Source of the DNA: Gordonia sp. ABSL11-1
GTDB lineage: Bacteria; Actinomycetota; Actinomycetes; Mycobacteriales; Mycobacteriaceae
NCBI RefSeq assembly: GCF_030315685.1
Contig: NZ_JASXSI010000030.1
Span: 1 to 49,415, forward strand
Reading direction: 5' to 3'
Length of the DNA stretch: 49,415 bases
Part shown: positions 1 to 12,227 of the stretch, piece by piece
Layout: the number at the start of each line of letters is the position of its first letter
How positions within the stretch are numbered: the first letter of the stretch is position 1
Notes under the pieces: model-generated
Databases searched by the model: none
The model's input: only the letters and a program-made list of their open reading frames with translations
Told to the model about the DNA's origin: nothing
Position numbers and translations under genes: made by a program

Positions 1-1
1 G

Positions 2-40
2 CAGCAGCTCGCGGCATTGATGGGTGTGCACGAGAAGTGA
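2..40 (+). CDS. 3' end of an unidentified upstream gene (partial)
   Basis: Only the last 12 codons and a TGA stop are visible, ending in residues LAALMGVHEK. The frame is open to the window edge and stops 77 bases before the first Mce-associated gene. In mycobacteria the Mce transporter ATPase gene (mkl/mceG) lies upstream of rpoB, so a transporter-related gene is possible here, but the visible residues are too few to identify it. Confidence 0.35.
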   Translation, partial: QQLAALMGVHEK

Positions 41-77
41 CCGCAAGGCCCTGCACAGGCCGGCGACATCTTGTCGC

Positions 78-120
78 TTGGCCTGCTCTCAGGTGCCTCT
101 GACTACAGTGACGGCCGATG
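78..120 (+). promoter_or_regulatory. Candidate leaderless promoter of the Mce-associated gene pair
   Basis: A TACAGT -10 hexamer lies at 104-109, and the ATG at 118 follows after 8 bases, where the transcription start would be expected. No purine-rich ribosome site fits between them. A weak TTGGCC (78-83) lies 20 bases upstream as a poor -35. This TANNNT-plus-start spacing is typical of leaderless actinobacterial genes. Confidence 0.4.
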
Positions 121-801
121 ACTAGCAACACACCGACAGCCTCGACACGAGGAGCCCACAACGGACCTACCGGCAGCAGCCCAGCAGACAGTGGCCGGGC
201 CGGTAGGGGACAGGTGCTGGCCCTCGCGCTGGCGGTGCTCGCCGTGATCGTCGCCGCCGTGTGCGCGATCTGGTTCGGCTATCAGGGCTATCAGGCCTAC
301 TTCGTCCAGAAACCGATCCAGACCGCCCGCGACGGCGCCGTCGACGGCGCCGAGCAGGCCATCATCAACGTGACGACGGTGGACCCCAAGGACACCGCCG
401 GATGGAAGAAGCGTGTGGACGGGTCTCTCACGGGCAAAGCCCGTGAACAGATCACCACGCAGGACGTCAGCAATCTCAACTCGATGATCACCCAGGCCGG
501 CCCGCAGGCCGCCGCGCTGTCGTCGCGCCTGATCCGCAGTGCCCCGACCGAGGTCGACGCCGACGACGGCACCGCGAAGGTGCTCGTCTACGTGGCGGCG
601 ACCTCCAAGCGGGAGAACGAGGCCGGTGTCACACAGACCATGGGCTTCTCGGTCTCGATGACCGAGGAGGGCGACGACTGGAAGGCCAGCGACATCACTC
701 CGCTCGAGTCGATGGCCTACCAGGATCCGGGTACCGCCGCCGGCGTGCCCGGCGGCGGGGGAGCCCCCGCCCCGTCGGCGACCCCCGGGGGAGGTAACTG
801 A
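118..801 (+). CDS. Mce-associated membrane protein
   Basis: This is a 227-residue protein with a disordered N-terminus (about residues 1-32), one hydrophobic membrane segment (about 34-56), a soluble alpha/beta domain (about 60-205) typical of Mce-associated (Mam-like) proteins, and a Gly/Pro/Ala-rich tail. Such proteins are thought to help assemble or stabilise Mce lipid-import complexes in the cell envelope of mycolate bacteria; no enzyme motif is visible. The ATG at 118 is used because a -10 hexamer precedes it at leaderless distance. Its TGA overlaps the ATG of the next gene by one base, so the two are translationally coupled. The family call rests on architecture and on the homologous-looking neighbour. 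Confidence 0.7.
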   Translation: MTSNTPTASTRGAHNGPTGSSPADSGRAGRGQVLALALAVLAVIVAAVCAIWFGYQGYQAYFVQKPIQTARDGAVDGAEQAIINVTTVDPKDTAGWKKRVDGSLTGKAREQITTQDVSNLNSMITQAGPQAAALSSRLIRSAPTEVDADDGTAKVLVYVAATSKRENEAGVTQTMGFSVSMTEEGDDWKASDITPLESMAYQDPGTAAGVPGGGGAPAPSATPGGGN

Positions 802-1784
802 TGCCCACGAACCCACGCCCACCGCGTAAGAAGACGAATCGGCCCGTCACACGCCGCATCGCGGGCCATCCGCGCCCGGGTGCGTCGGATTCCGTCGACC
901 CGACCACCCCGACCACCCCGACCGCGGAGTCGAGCACCCCGACCACCCCGACCACCCCGACCACCCCGACCACCCCGACCACGGAGTCGAGCACCCCGAC
1001 CACGGAGTCGAGCACCGAGTCCGTCGAGGACACCTCGACCCCGACCCCCGACGCGACCCCGCCTGCTGGTCGAGCAGCGCCGAGCGAGCGCAGCGAGTCC
1101 GACGCTGATCGAGACCACTCCGCCACCGCCGACGACACCACCCCCGACAAGCCCGCACCCACTGGCAAGACCCGCCCGGTGTCGCGGGTGTCCACCCTCC
1201 GTCCCGGCGACTCGTCGACCGCGAGCACACGCGCCGGGTCGGGCCCGCCGCAGAAGCAAAAGAAGAAGAAGTCGACATCGGCATCCGACCGACGACGCAC
1301 CATCGGCATCCTCGCCGCGGTCGCGGCCCTCGTGGCCGTCTTCGCGGTCATCGCCGGTCTGCACCCCGGCGCCTCGATCGGCGCCAACAAGGCGTTCGTC
1401 GATCAGGCGGCCACCACCGAGCTCACCTCCCAGGTGCAGAGCAAGGCCTGCAACCTGACCGTCGACACCGTCGACGTCAACAAATGGGCGGACAAGGCGC
1501 GGTCGGTGCTCACCGGCACGGCGCTCAGCGACTTCGACAAGTACCTGCCGCAGCAGCGCGAGATCCTGAACCAGACCAAACAGGTCGCCGATTGTCGCGT
1601 CGAGTCCGTGGGCGTCGCCGACCTGTCCGGCGCCGACGACGGCGCCACCGCGCGTGTCGTCGTCAACATGATCGTCAGCCAGCAGCAGGCCGGTGTCGCC
1701 GGGCAGAGTGCGGCCCCGCGCTACCAGTTCGGGATGGTCCGACACGGCGACGACTGGCTGATCAGCGAGGTCGAGGCGTTCTGA
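801..1784 (+). CDS. Mce-associated membrane protein with Thr-Pro repeat N-terminus
   Basis: This is a 327-residue protein whose ATG overlaps the previous stop (TGATG). Residues about 1-160 are low complexity: a Thr-Pro-Thr tract (about 34-75) followed by Ser/Thr/Asp/Pro-rich sequence and a basic Lys patch. One membrane helix lies at about 168-186, followed by a soluble domain of about 140 residues resembling the preceding Mce-associated domain (both near their C-termini read GDDW). The cytoplasmic N-terminus is much longer than is usual for the family and is built from short nucleotide repeats plus a REP-like insertion (separate entries). Probably an accessory protein of an Mce lipid transporter; the transporter genes are not in the window. 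Confidence 0.65.
   Translation: MPTNPRPPRKKTNRPVTRRIAGHPRPGASDSVDPTTPTTPTAESSTPTTPTTPTTPTTPTTESSTPTTESSTESVEDTSTPTPDATPPAGRAAPSERSESDADRDHSATADDTTPDKPAPTGKTRPVSRVSTLRPGDSSTASTRAGSGPPQKQKKKKSTSASDRRRTIGILAAVAALVAVFAVIAGLHPGASIGANKAFVDQAATTELTSQVQSKACNLTVDTVDVNKWADKARSVLTGTALSDFDKYLPQQREILNQTKQVADCRVESVGVADLSGADDGATARVVVNMIVSQQQAGVAGQSAAPRYQFGMVRHGDDWLISEVEAF
901..1020 (+). repeat. In-frame 9-bp repeat tract encoding Thr-Pro-Thr
   Basis: Imperfect copies of the 9-mer accaccccg run through 901-985, interleaved with three copies of an acggagtcgagcaccccg-like unit up to 1020. All periods are multiples of three, so gains or losses of units keep the reading frame. It encodes the TTPTTP / ESSTPT part of the second Mce-associated protein. 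Confidence 0.8.
1067..1117. repeat. REP-like palindromic sequence inside a coding region
   Basis: The stretch begins TGGTCGAGCAGCG and ends CGCTGATCGAGACCA, imperfect inverted arms around the core gagcgagcgcagcgag. The same 16-mer core occurs in the intergenic repeat at 29482-29497. Here it is read as codons of the low-complexity region of the Mce-associated protein. Confidence 0.55.
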
Positions 1785-1795
1785 TCCGGCCTGCC

Positions 1796-1846
1796 CACAG
1801 ATGACGGGGAACGTAACGCCGACCGTTACGTTCCCCGTCATCTGTG
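1796..1846. terminator. Perfect 23-bp hairpin after the Mce-associated genes
   Basis: Positions 1796-1818 are exactly complementary to 1824-1846 around a 5-base loop. It starts 12 bases after the stop codon at 1784. There is no U-tract, which is common for actinobacterial terminators. It separates the Mce-associated pair from the rpoB promoter region. Confidence 0.65.
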
Positions 1847-1851
1847 CTCAC

Positions 1852-1893
1852 GTCGGCGACGACTCGCTGATCAATGAGGTCGAGGCGTTCTGA
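1852..1893 (+). pseudogene. Duplicated remnant of the Mce-associated gene 3' end
   Basis: The 42 bases at 1852-1893 repeat the last 14 codons of the upstream gene (1743-1784) with 37 of 42 bases identical. They still read GDDSLINEVEAF-stop, against GDDWLISEVEAF-stop in the original. The perfect hairpin lies between the two copies. It is a fragment of a duplicated gene end and not itself a gene. Confidence 0.75.
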
Positions 1894-2014
1894 TCTGGCA
1901 TGACTTGCAGAAATTTCGCGCGTAGCGCTTGACGAACGGCCGTTGTCGGGCCACGCTGTCACCAGCGAATCACGTGCAGGCAGCCATCGGCGCGCAATTC
2001 GTTTCAGACGCCGC

Positions 2015-2045
2015 TTGACAAAGTGGGTCTATTTTCTGCTACAGT
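2015..2045 (+). promoter_or_regulatory. Probable rpoB promoter
   Basis: A consensus -35 TTGACA (2015-2020) is followed after 19 bases by TACAGT (2040-2045). This gives a 5' leader of about 155 bases before the rpoB start at 2209. The rest of the 424-base gap 1785-2208 holds the hairpin and gene remnant described separately. A second TTGACG at about 1928 has no good -10 partner. Confidence 0.55.
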
Positions 2046-2208
2046 TGGACGTTGCGCTGGCTGCCTCCTGTCCACTTCACGATCCTTCCTCTGGCCACCT
2101 TTGCTGTGTGTGCTCGTGGTGATCGCCGAATCTCAGGTGTCACCGGCGAACGGCCCATCAAGCCAAGCACCGAGCTAGGTAGAACACTTCGTGTTGGAAG
2201 GACGCATC

Positions 2209-5200
2209 TTGGCACTCGACCGCCAGTCCACCTCAACCATCCCCGGCGCGCCCGCGCGCGCATCTTTCGCAAAGATCAATGAGCCACTGGAGGTCCCCGG
2301 CCTCCTCGACCTGCAGCTCGACTCGTTCGAGTGGCTCGTCGGCTCTCCCGAGTGGCGCGCCAAGTCGATCGCCCGCGGTGATGACAACCCGACCGGCGGA
2401 CTCGAGGACATCCTGCACGAGCTGTCCCCGATCGAGGACTTCTCCGGCTCGATGTCGCTGTCCTTCTCCGACCCGCACTTCGACGAGGTCAAGGCCTCCG
2501 TCGAGGAGTGCAAGGACAAGGACATGACCTACGCGGCGCCGCTGTTCGTCACCGCGGAGTTCATCAACAACAACACCGGTGAGATCAAGTCGCAGACCGT
2601 CTTCATGGGCGACTTCCCGATCATGACCGACAAGGGCAGCTTCATCATCAACGGCACCGAGCGTGTCGTCGTCAGCCAGCTCGTCCGCAGCCCCGGTGTC
2701 TACTTCGACGCTGCGATCGACAAGACCACCGAGAAGACGCTGCACACCGTCAAGGTGATTCCCGGCCGTGGTGCTTGGCTGGAGTTCGACGTCGACAAGC
2801 GCGACACCGTCGGTGTCCGTATCGACCGCAAGCGCCGTCAGCCGGTCACCGTCCTCCTGAAGGCCCTGGGCTGGACGAACGAGGAGATCACCGAGCGTTT
2901 CGGGTTCTCCGAGATCATGATGTCCACCCTGGAGAAGGACAACACCGCCAACCAGGACGAGGCGCTGCTCGAGGTCTACCGCAAGCTGCGTCCGGGCGAG
3001 CCGCCGACCAAGGAGTCCGCGGAGAACCTGCTGGAGAACCTGTTCTTCAAGGAGAAGCGCTACGACCTGGCCCGCGTCGGCCGCTACAAGGTCAACAAGA
3101 AGCTCGGCCTGACCGACAACCCGATGGTCGGCGAGGGCGTCCTCACGCGTGAGGACATCGTCGCGACCGTCGAGTACCTGGTCCGCCTGCACGAGGCCGA
3201 TCCGCACACCACCACCTACATGACCGTCCCCGGCGGCGTGGAGGTCCCGGTGGAGGTCGACGACATCGACCACTTCGGCAACCGTCGCCTGCGTACCGTC
3301 GGCGAGCTGATCCAGAACCAGATCCGCGTGGGCCTCTCGCGCATGGAGCGTGTCGTGCGTGAGCGCATGACCACCCAGGACGTCGAGGCGATCACACCGC
3401 AGACCCTGATCAACATCCGTCCCGTCGTGGCGGCGATCAAGGAGTTCTTCGGCACCAGCCAGCTGTCGCAGTTCATGGATCAGAACAACCCGCTGTCGGG
3501 CCTGACCCACAAGCGTCGTCTGTCGGCGCTGGGGCCCGGCGGTCTGTCGCGTGAGCGTGCCGGCCTCGAGGTCCGCGACGTCCACCCGTCGCACTACGGC
3601 CGCATGTGCCCGATCGAGACCCCCGAGGGTCCGAACATCGGTCTGATCGGTTCGCTCTCGGTGTACGCGCGGGTCAACCCGTTCGGCTTCATCGAGACCC
3701 CGTACCGCAAGGTCGAGAACGGTGTCGTCACCGACGACGTCAAGTACCTGACCGCCGACGAGGAGGACCGCTACCTCGTCGGGCAGGCCAACACCAACTA
3801 CGCCCTCGACGGCCGTATCACCGACGAGCGTGTCCTGGTCCGCAAGAAGGGCTCGGAGGTCGAGTTCGTCGGCGCGAACGAGGTCGACTACCTCGACGTC
3901 TCGCCGCGACAGATGGTGTCGGTCGCGACCGCGATGATCCCGTTCCTCGAGCACGACGACGCGAACCGCGCCCTGATGGGTGCGAACATGCAGCGTCAGG
4001 CCGTGCCGCTGGTGCGCAACGAGTCGCCGCTGGTCGGTACCGGCATGGAGCTGCGCGCCGCGGTCGACGCCGGCGACGTGGTCGTGTCCACCAAGACCGG
4101 TGTGGTCGAGGAGGTCTCCGCCGACTACATCACCGTGATGGCCGACGACGGCAGCCGCGACACCTACCGGATGCGCAAGTTCGCCCGCTCGAACCACGGC
4201 ACCTGCGCCAACCAGCGTCCGATCGTGGACGAGGGTCAGCGCGTCGAGACCGGTCAGGTCCTCGCCGACGGTCCGTGTACCGAGAACGGTGAGATGGCGC
4301 TGGGCAAGAACCTGCTCGTCGCGATCATGCCGTGGGAGGGTCACAACTACGAGGACGCCATCATCCTGAGCCAGCGGCTCGTGGAGGAGGACGTGCTCAC
4401 CTCGATCCACATCGAGGAGCACGAGATCGACGCCCGCGACACCAAGCTCGGCGCCGAGGAGATCACCCGGGACATCCCGAACGTCTCCGACGAGGTCCTC
4501 GCGGATCTCGATGAGCGTGGCATCGTGCGCATCGGTGCCGAGGTCCGTGACGGCGACATCCTGGTCGGCAAGGTCACCCCGAAGGGCGAGACCGAGCTGA
4601 CCCCGGAGGAGCGGCTGCTCCGCGCGATCTTCGGTGAGAAGGCGCGCGAGGTCCGCGACACGTCGCTCAAGGTGCCGCATGGCGAGACCGGCAAGGTCAT
4701 CGGCGTCCGCGTCTTCAGCCGCGACGACGACGATGATCTGGCCCCCGGCGTGAACGAGCTCGTGCGTGTGTACGTCGCTCAGAAGCGCAAGATCCAGGAC
4801 GGCGACAAGCTTGCCGGCCGGCACGGCAACAAGGGCGTCATCGGCAAGATCCTCCCGCAGGAGGACATGCCGTTCCTGCCCGACGGCACCCCGGTCGACA
4901 TCATCCTGAACACCCACGGTGTGCCCCGTCGTATGAACATCGGTCAGATCCTGGAGACCCACCTCGGGTGGGTCGCCAAGGCCGGCTGGAACATCGACGT
5001 GGCCAGCGGCGTGCCCGACTGGGCGTCGAAGCTGCCCGAGGAGATGTACTCGGCGGAGCCCGACACCAACACCGCCACCCCGGTGTTCGACGGTGCCCGC
5101 GAGGAGGAGCTGACCGGTCTGCTGTCCTCGACGCTGCCGAACCGCGACGGCGAGGTCATGGTCAACGGCGACGGCAAGGCGACGCTGTTCGACGGTCGCT

Positions 5201-5697
5201 CCGGCGAGCCCTTCCCGTACCCGGTGTCGGTGGGTTACATGTACATCATCAAGCTGCACCACCTGGTCGACGACAAGATCCACGCGCGTTCGACCGGTCC
5301 GTACTCGATGATCACGCAGCAGCCGCTCGGTGGTAAAGCGCAGTTCGGTGGTCAGCGCTTCGGTGAGATGGAGTGCTGGGCCATGCAGGCCTACGGCGCC
5401 GCCTACACCCTGCAGGAGCTGCTCACCATCAAGTCGGACGACGTGGTCGGCCGCGTGAAGGTGTACGAGGCGATCGTCAAGGGCGAGAACATCCCCGAGC
5501 CGGGCATCCCCGAGTCGTTCAAGGTGCTTCTCAAGGAGCTGCAGTCGCTCTGCCTCAATGTCGAGGTGCTCAGCAGCGACGGCGCGGCCATCGAGATGCG
5601 CGACACCGACGACGAGGATCTCGAGCGCGCTGCGGCGAACCTGGGAATCAACTTGTCGCGCAACGAATCCGCGACAGTCGACGACTTGGCCAACTGA
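2209..5697 (+). CDS. rpoB: DNA-directed RNA polymerase subunit beta
   Basis: This is the beta subunit of RNA polymerase, which with beta-prime forms the catalytic core. The translation is collinear with mycobacterial RpoB throughout (for example SFAKINEPLEVPGLLD near the N-terminus and GGKAQFGGQRFGEMECWA near the C-terminus). The rifampicin pocket (about residues 413-447) reads GTSQLSQFMDQNN then THKRRLSALGPGG, with the usual Asp, His and Ser, so it is a rifampicin-sensitive type. I chose the TTG at 2209 (1162 residues) because GGAAGGA (2196-2202) sits 6 bases upstream and mycobacterial rpoB also starts with TTG here; an in-frame GTG at 2191 would overlap that site. rpoC follows after 45 bases in the same operon. 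Confidence 0.98.
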   Translation: MALDRQSTSTIPGAPARASFAKINEPLEVPGLLDLQLDSFEWLVGSPEWRAKSIARGDDNPTGGLEDILHELSPIEDFSGSMSLSFSDPHFDEVKASVEECKDKDMTYAAPLFVTAEFINNNTGEIKSQTVFMGDFPIMTDKGSFIINGTERVVVSQLVRSPGVYFDAAIDKTTEKTLHTVKVIPGRGAWLEFDVDKRDTVGVRIDRKRRQPVTVLLKALGWTNEEITERFGFSEIMMSTLEKDNTANQDEALLEVYRKLRPGEPPTKESAENLLENLFFKEKRYDLARVGRYKVNKKLGLTDNPMVGEGVLTREDIVATVEYLVRLHEADPHTTTYMTVPGGVEVPVEVDDIDHFGNRRLRTVGELIQNQIRVGLSRMERVVRERMTTQDVEAITPQTLINIRPVVAAIKEFFGTSQLSQFMDQNNPLSGLTHKRRLSALGPGGLSRERAGLEVRDVHPSHYGRMCPIETPEGPNIGLIGSLSVYARVNPFGFIETPYRKVENGVVTDDVKYLTADEEDRYLVGQANTNYALDGRITDERVLVRKKGSEVEFVGANEVDYLDVSPRQMVSVATAMIPFLEHDDANRALMGANMQRQAVPLVRNESPLVGTGMELRAAVDAGDVVVSTKTGVVEEVSADYITVMADDGSRDTYRMRKFARSNHGTCANQRPIVDEGQRVETGQVLADGPCTENGEMALGKNLLVAIMPWEGHNYEDAIILSQRLVEEDVLTSIHIEEHEIDARDTKLGAEEITRDIPNVSDEVLADLDERGIVRIGAEVRDGDILVGKVTPKGETELTPEERLLRAIFGEKAREVRDTSLKVPHGETGKVIGVRVFSRDDDDDLAPGVNELVRVYVAQKRKIQDGDKLAGRHGNKGVIGKILPQEDMPFLPDGTPVDIILNTHGVPRRMNIGQILETHLGWVAKAGWNIDVASGVPDWASKLPEEMYSAEPDTNTATPVFDGAREEELTGLLSSTLPNRDGEVMVNGDGKATLFDGRSGEPFPYPVSVGYMYIIKLHHLVDDKIHARSTGPYSMITQQPLGGKAQFGGQRFGEMECWAMQAYGAAYTLQELLTIKSDDVVGRVKVYEAIVKGENIPEPGIPESFKVLLKELQSLCLNVEVLSSDGAAIEMRDTDDEDLERAAANLGINLSRNESATVDDLAN

Positions 5698-5742
5698 CTA
5701 TCACCGACCAGCAACATCTGACAGAGCCACGAAAGGTAACAA

Positions 5743-9699
<3,957 letters not shown>

Positions 9700-9700
9700 C

Positions 9701-9752
9701 CCGTTTCCGTAGTACGAACACGCGTCTAGCGCGGGTATCTACTACGAAATCG
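9701..9752. repeat. Palindromic element A
   Basis: An imperfect palindrome whose ends are cgtagta and tactacg. Its first 24 bases match, at 23 of 24 positions, the reverse complement of the element at 12115-12171. The two copies lie in opposite orientation on either side of the TetR/efflux pair. It begins two bases after the rpoC stop. Confidence 0.7.
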
Positions 9753-9759
9753 ACAGGCA

Positions 9760-9800
9760 GACAACGGCCCCCGCACTCTGAGAGTGCGGGGGCCGTTGTC
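9760..9800. terminator. Bidirectional terminator between rpoC and tetR
   Basis: A 20-bp perfect inverted repeat (9760-9779 with 9781-9800) centred on one base; the real loop is 3-5 bases. It is very GC-rich and lies between two convergent genes, so it can serve both. Confidence 0.85.
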
Positions 9801-9814
9801 GTCGTATCGGCGCG

Positions 9815-10525
9815 TCAGGGAGCGCCGGTCGCGGGCAGTCCGGCGTCGAGCCGGATCCCGTCCAGCAGCAATTCGAGACCGGCGCGGAACTGGTCGATGT
9901 CCTCGTGGCCGTCGAACTCGTCGACGATGAAATGCATGAACGGATACTCGTCCCGATCGAGCGCACGCCACTCGTCGGCGATACCGTGCAGGTAGTCCGC
10001 CGCGGCGACCTCGCCGTCGACGACCTCTTTCGGTGGTTCCTGACCGAGGTCCGCGGCTACCCCGATCACATACCCGAGAACGGCCGACACCGCGTGAAAG
10101 GTCTTGCGAGGGGACAGTTTCAACCGCATCATCTGTTCCCCGAGCCGTTCGTAGAAAACGAGTCCGTTGGCCTGGATGGTCGTGTTCCGCATGAAATACG
10201 CCGCGAGCCACGGTCGTTCGGCGACAGTGGTGAACAGTGACAGCGCGAGGGTGCGGACGTTGTCGAGTGGATCAGCGTCGGGGGCGAGTTCGACGGTGTC
10301 CTCCAGGACCGCGGCGATGACGCGGTCGGTCGCGAGGTTGAGCAGTTCGTCCTTGTTGGATACGTACCAGTAGATGCTGCCGACCCCACCGCCGAGCCGG
10401 GCCGCGAGGGCCCGGAACGTCAGCGCCGGCTCTCCGGCCTCATCGAGCAACTCGACCGCCGCGTCGACGACGGCCTCGAGTGAGTGGGAGACGCGTCGCC
10501 GGGAGCCGCGTCGTTCAGGTGCCAT
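9815..10525 (-). CDS. TetR-family repressor of the adjacent efflux gene
   Basis: This is a 236-residue protein. The N-terminal helix-turn-helix lies at about residues 14-62 (LTFRALAARLGGGVGSIYWYVSNKDEL), followed by a helical ligand-binding domain typical of the TetR_C group. It is transcribed away from a DHA2 efflux gene across a 111-base gap holding nested inverted repeats, so it most likely represses that gene and itself, and is relieved by a small hydrophobic compound. The inducer cannot be read from the sequence. The ATG at 10525 is the only good start before the operator region. Confidence 0.9.
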   Translation of the reverse strand: MAPERRGSRRRVSHSLEAVVDAAVELLDEAGEPALTFRALAARLGGGVGSIYWYVSNKDELLNLATDRVIAAVLEDTVELAPDADPLDNVRTLALSLFTTVAERPWLAAYFMRNTTIQANGLVFYERLGEQMMRLKLSPRKTFHAVSAVLGYVIGVAADLGQEPPKEVVDGEVAAADYLHGIADEWRALDRDEYPFMHFIVDEFDGHEDIDQFRAGLELLLDGIRLDAGLPATGAP

Positions 10526-10566
10526 GCCATCTATCCCATCACACCGCTGTCAGGAGCCTTGCGCCG

Positions 10567-10621
10567 CATCGAACGACGTTCTATTGTCGAACTCTGTTCG
10601 AAACTCGAACAACGTTCGATG
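10567..10621. promoter_or_regulatory. Multi-palindrome operator between tetR and the efflux gene
   Basis: Three nested inverted repeats of GAAC/GTTC half-sites are present: the outer pair 10567-10581 with 10607-10621 (13 of 15 bases), TCGAAC-tct-GTTCGA (10587-10601), and TGTTCGA-aac-TCGAACA (10595-10611, perfect). Two overlapping sites of this kind suggest cooperative binding of two TetR dimers. Confidence 0.8.
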
Positions 10622-10636
10622 AAAGGAGGTGCAGCG

Positions 10637-12091
10637 ATGACCTCGATGACCGAATCGCTTCCCGGCCGGACCTATACGTCTCTGCGTGCCGCATGGATTC
10701 CTCTCGCTGCCCTGTGCCTGGCCTTCTTCGTGGAGATGGTCGACAACACACTTCTCACCATCGCCCTGCCGACGATCGGTCGCGATCTCGGTAGCGGCAC
10801 GACCGCTCTGCAGTGGGTGACCGGCGCCTACTCGCTGACCTTCGGGGGACTGCTGCTCACCGCCGGTTCGGCCGCCGACCGGCTGGGGCGGCGCCGGGTG
10901 CTGCTCGTCGGCCTCGCCGCCTTCGGCCTGATCAGCCTGCTGGTGATCTGGGTCCACTCGCCGGGCGAGCTGATCGCCCTGCGTGCCGCCCTCGGTGTCG
11001 CCGCCGCGGCGATGGCACCGATCACCAACTCCCTGGTGTTCCGCCTGTTCGAGGCGGAGGATCTGCGCATGCGCGCGATGACGCTGATGATCGTCGTCGG
11101 TATGAGCGGATTCATTCTCGGCCCGCTGCTCGGCGGTACCGCTCTGGCCCACGTCCGGTGGGAGTGGCTGCTTGTCGTGAACGCGCCGATCGCGCTCATC
11201 GCGTGGATCGGGGTGCGCATGGGCGTGGCGGCCGACAGTCCGGAAGATCTGACGGGTGATCGGCTCGACCTACCCGGCGCGGTCCTGAGCATCGCGACGA
11301 TCGGTCTGGCGTGTTACACACTGACCAGCGGTGTCGAGCACGGCTGGGCATCGATCGTCACGGTCGGATGCGCGCTGGGCGCCGTCCTCGCACTCATCGC
11401 GTTCGTCTGGCACGAACGACGGACCGCGCAACCGATGCTCGATCTGACCGTCTTCGCCTCCGGTACGGTGCGTGGCGCGGCGATTGCTCAGATCGGGACC
11501 TCGATCGCGATGGCCGGGGTGATGTTCGGCCTGATCCTGCACTTCCAGTACGCCTTCGGGTGGAGTCCGGTGAAGGCCGGACTCGCGAACCTGCCGATGA
11601 TCATCACGATGATCGCCGCGACGCCGATATCCGAGGGCCTGGCAAAGAAGTTCGGTCACCGGATCGCGTGCCTCGTCGGCGCCGTACTGCTCGCCGGTTC
11701 GCTCGCGGGTCTGGCATGGGGCGTGGACCACGGCTATCTGGCCATCGCGGTGTTCATGGCGACGCTGACGATCGGCCTGCGGACGGTCATGACGATCTGT
11801 GCGGTCGCCCTCGTCGATGCGATGCCCGAGAACCGGACGTCGATCGGCGCCGCGCTCAACGACACCGCACAGGAGGTGGGCACGAGCGTCGGGACGGCCG
11901 TCGTCGGAACCCTCATCGCCGCACTGGTGACCGTCAGTCTGCCGACCGGTGTGTGGAGCAGCGACCTCGTCACGTCGTTCTTCCACGGGGAGCGGATCAC
12001 ATATGCCGCACTCGCGGTGGTCGTCGGGCTGATCGCCGGGTGGGGTGCGCTGACACTCACCAACTCGCACTCGGCCGAGGAAGCCCACTGA
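10637..12091 (+). CDS. MFS drug efflux transporter, DHA2 (EmrB/QacA) type
   Basis: This is a 484-residue membrane protein with about 14 hydrophobic segments, the size and layout of the DHA2 family of proton-driven multidrug exporters. The cytoplasmic loop motif GSAADRLGRRRVLL (motif A) lies after the second helix. The ATG at 10637 is preceded at 6 bases by a perfect AAAGGAGGT, so longer upstream starts, which would run through the operator, are wrong. It is divergent from its probable TetR repressor. The substrate is unknown. Confidence 0.9.
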   Translation: MTSMTESLPGRTYTSLRAAWIPLAALCLAFFVEMVDNTLLTIALPTIGRDLGSGTTALQWVTGAYSLTFGGLLLTAGSAADRLGRRRVLLVGLAAFGLISLLVIWVHSPGELIALRAALGVAAAAMAPITNSLVFRLFEAEDLRMRAMTLMIVVGMSGFILGPLLGGTALAHVRWEWLLVVNAPIALIAWIGVRMGVAADSPEDLTGDRLDLPGAVLSIATIGLACYTLTSGVEHGWASIVTVGCALGAVLALIAFVWHERRTAQPMLDLTVFASGTVRGAAIAQIGTSIAMAGVMFGLILHFQYAFGWSPVKAGLANLPMIITMIAATPISEGLAKKFGHRIACLVGAVLLAGSLAGLAWGVDHGYLAIAVFMATLTIGLRTVMTICAVALVDAMPENRTSIGAALNDTAQEVGTSVGTAVVGTLIAALVTVSLPTGVWSSDLVTSFFHGERITYAALAVVVGLIAGWGALTLTNSHSAEEAH

Positions 12092-12114
12092 CCGGCCCCG
12101 ATTCTGACCGACCC

Positions 12115-12171
12115 CCCGAAATCTGTAGTACGAACCCGCCTCAGGCGCGTGTTCGTACTACGGAATCGGGG
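12115..12171. repeat. Palindromic element B, possible terminator
   Basis: Perfect 11-bp arms gtagtacgaac (12125-12135) and gttcgtactac (12151-12161) enclose a small cgcc-tca-ggcg stem. It is the inverse copy of element A at 9701-9752. It lies between the convergent efflux and VOC genes and could terminate both. Confidence 0.7.
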
Positions 12172-12227
12172 CAGGCGGCGTTGGGACTGCTCTCGTATCG
12201 GTGCCTCGCGAGCCGGGTCAGCTCACG

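Noticed and set aside
2191..2208. GTG at 2191 as rpoB start
   Set aside because: It would include the strong GGAAGGA ribosome site that serves the TTG at 2209, which is also the start position in mycobacterial rpoB.
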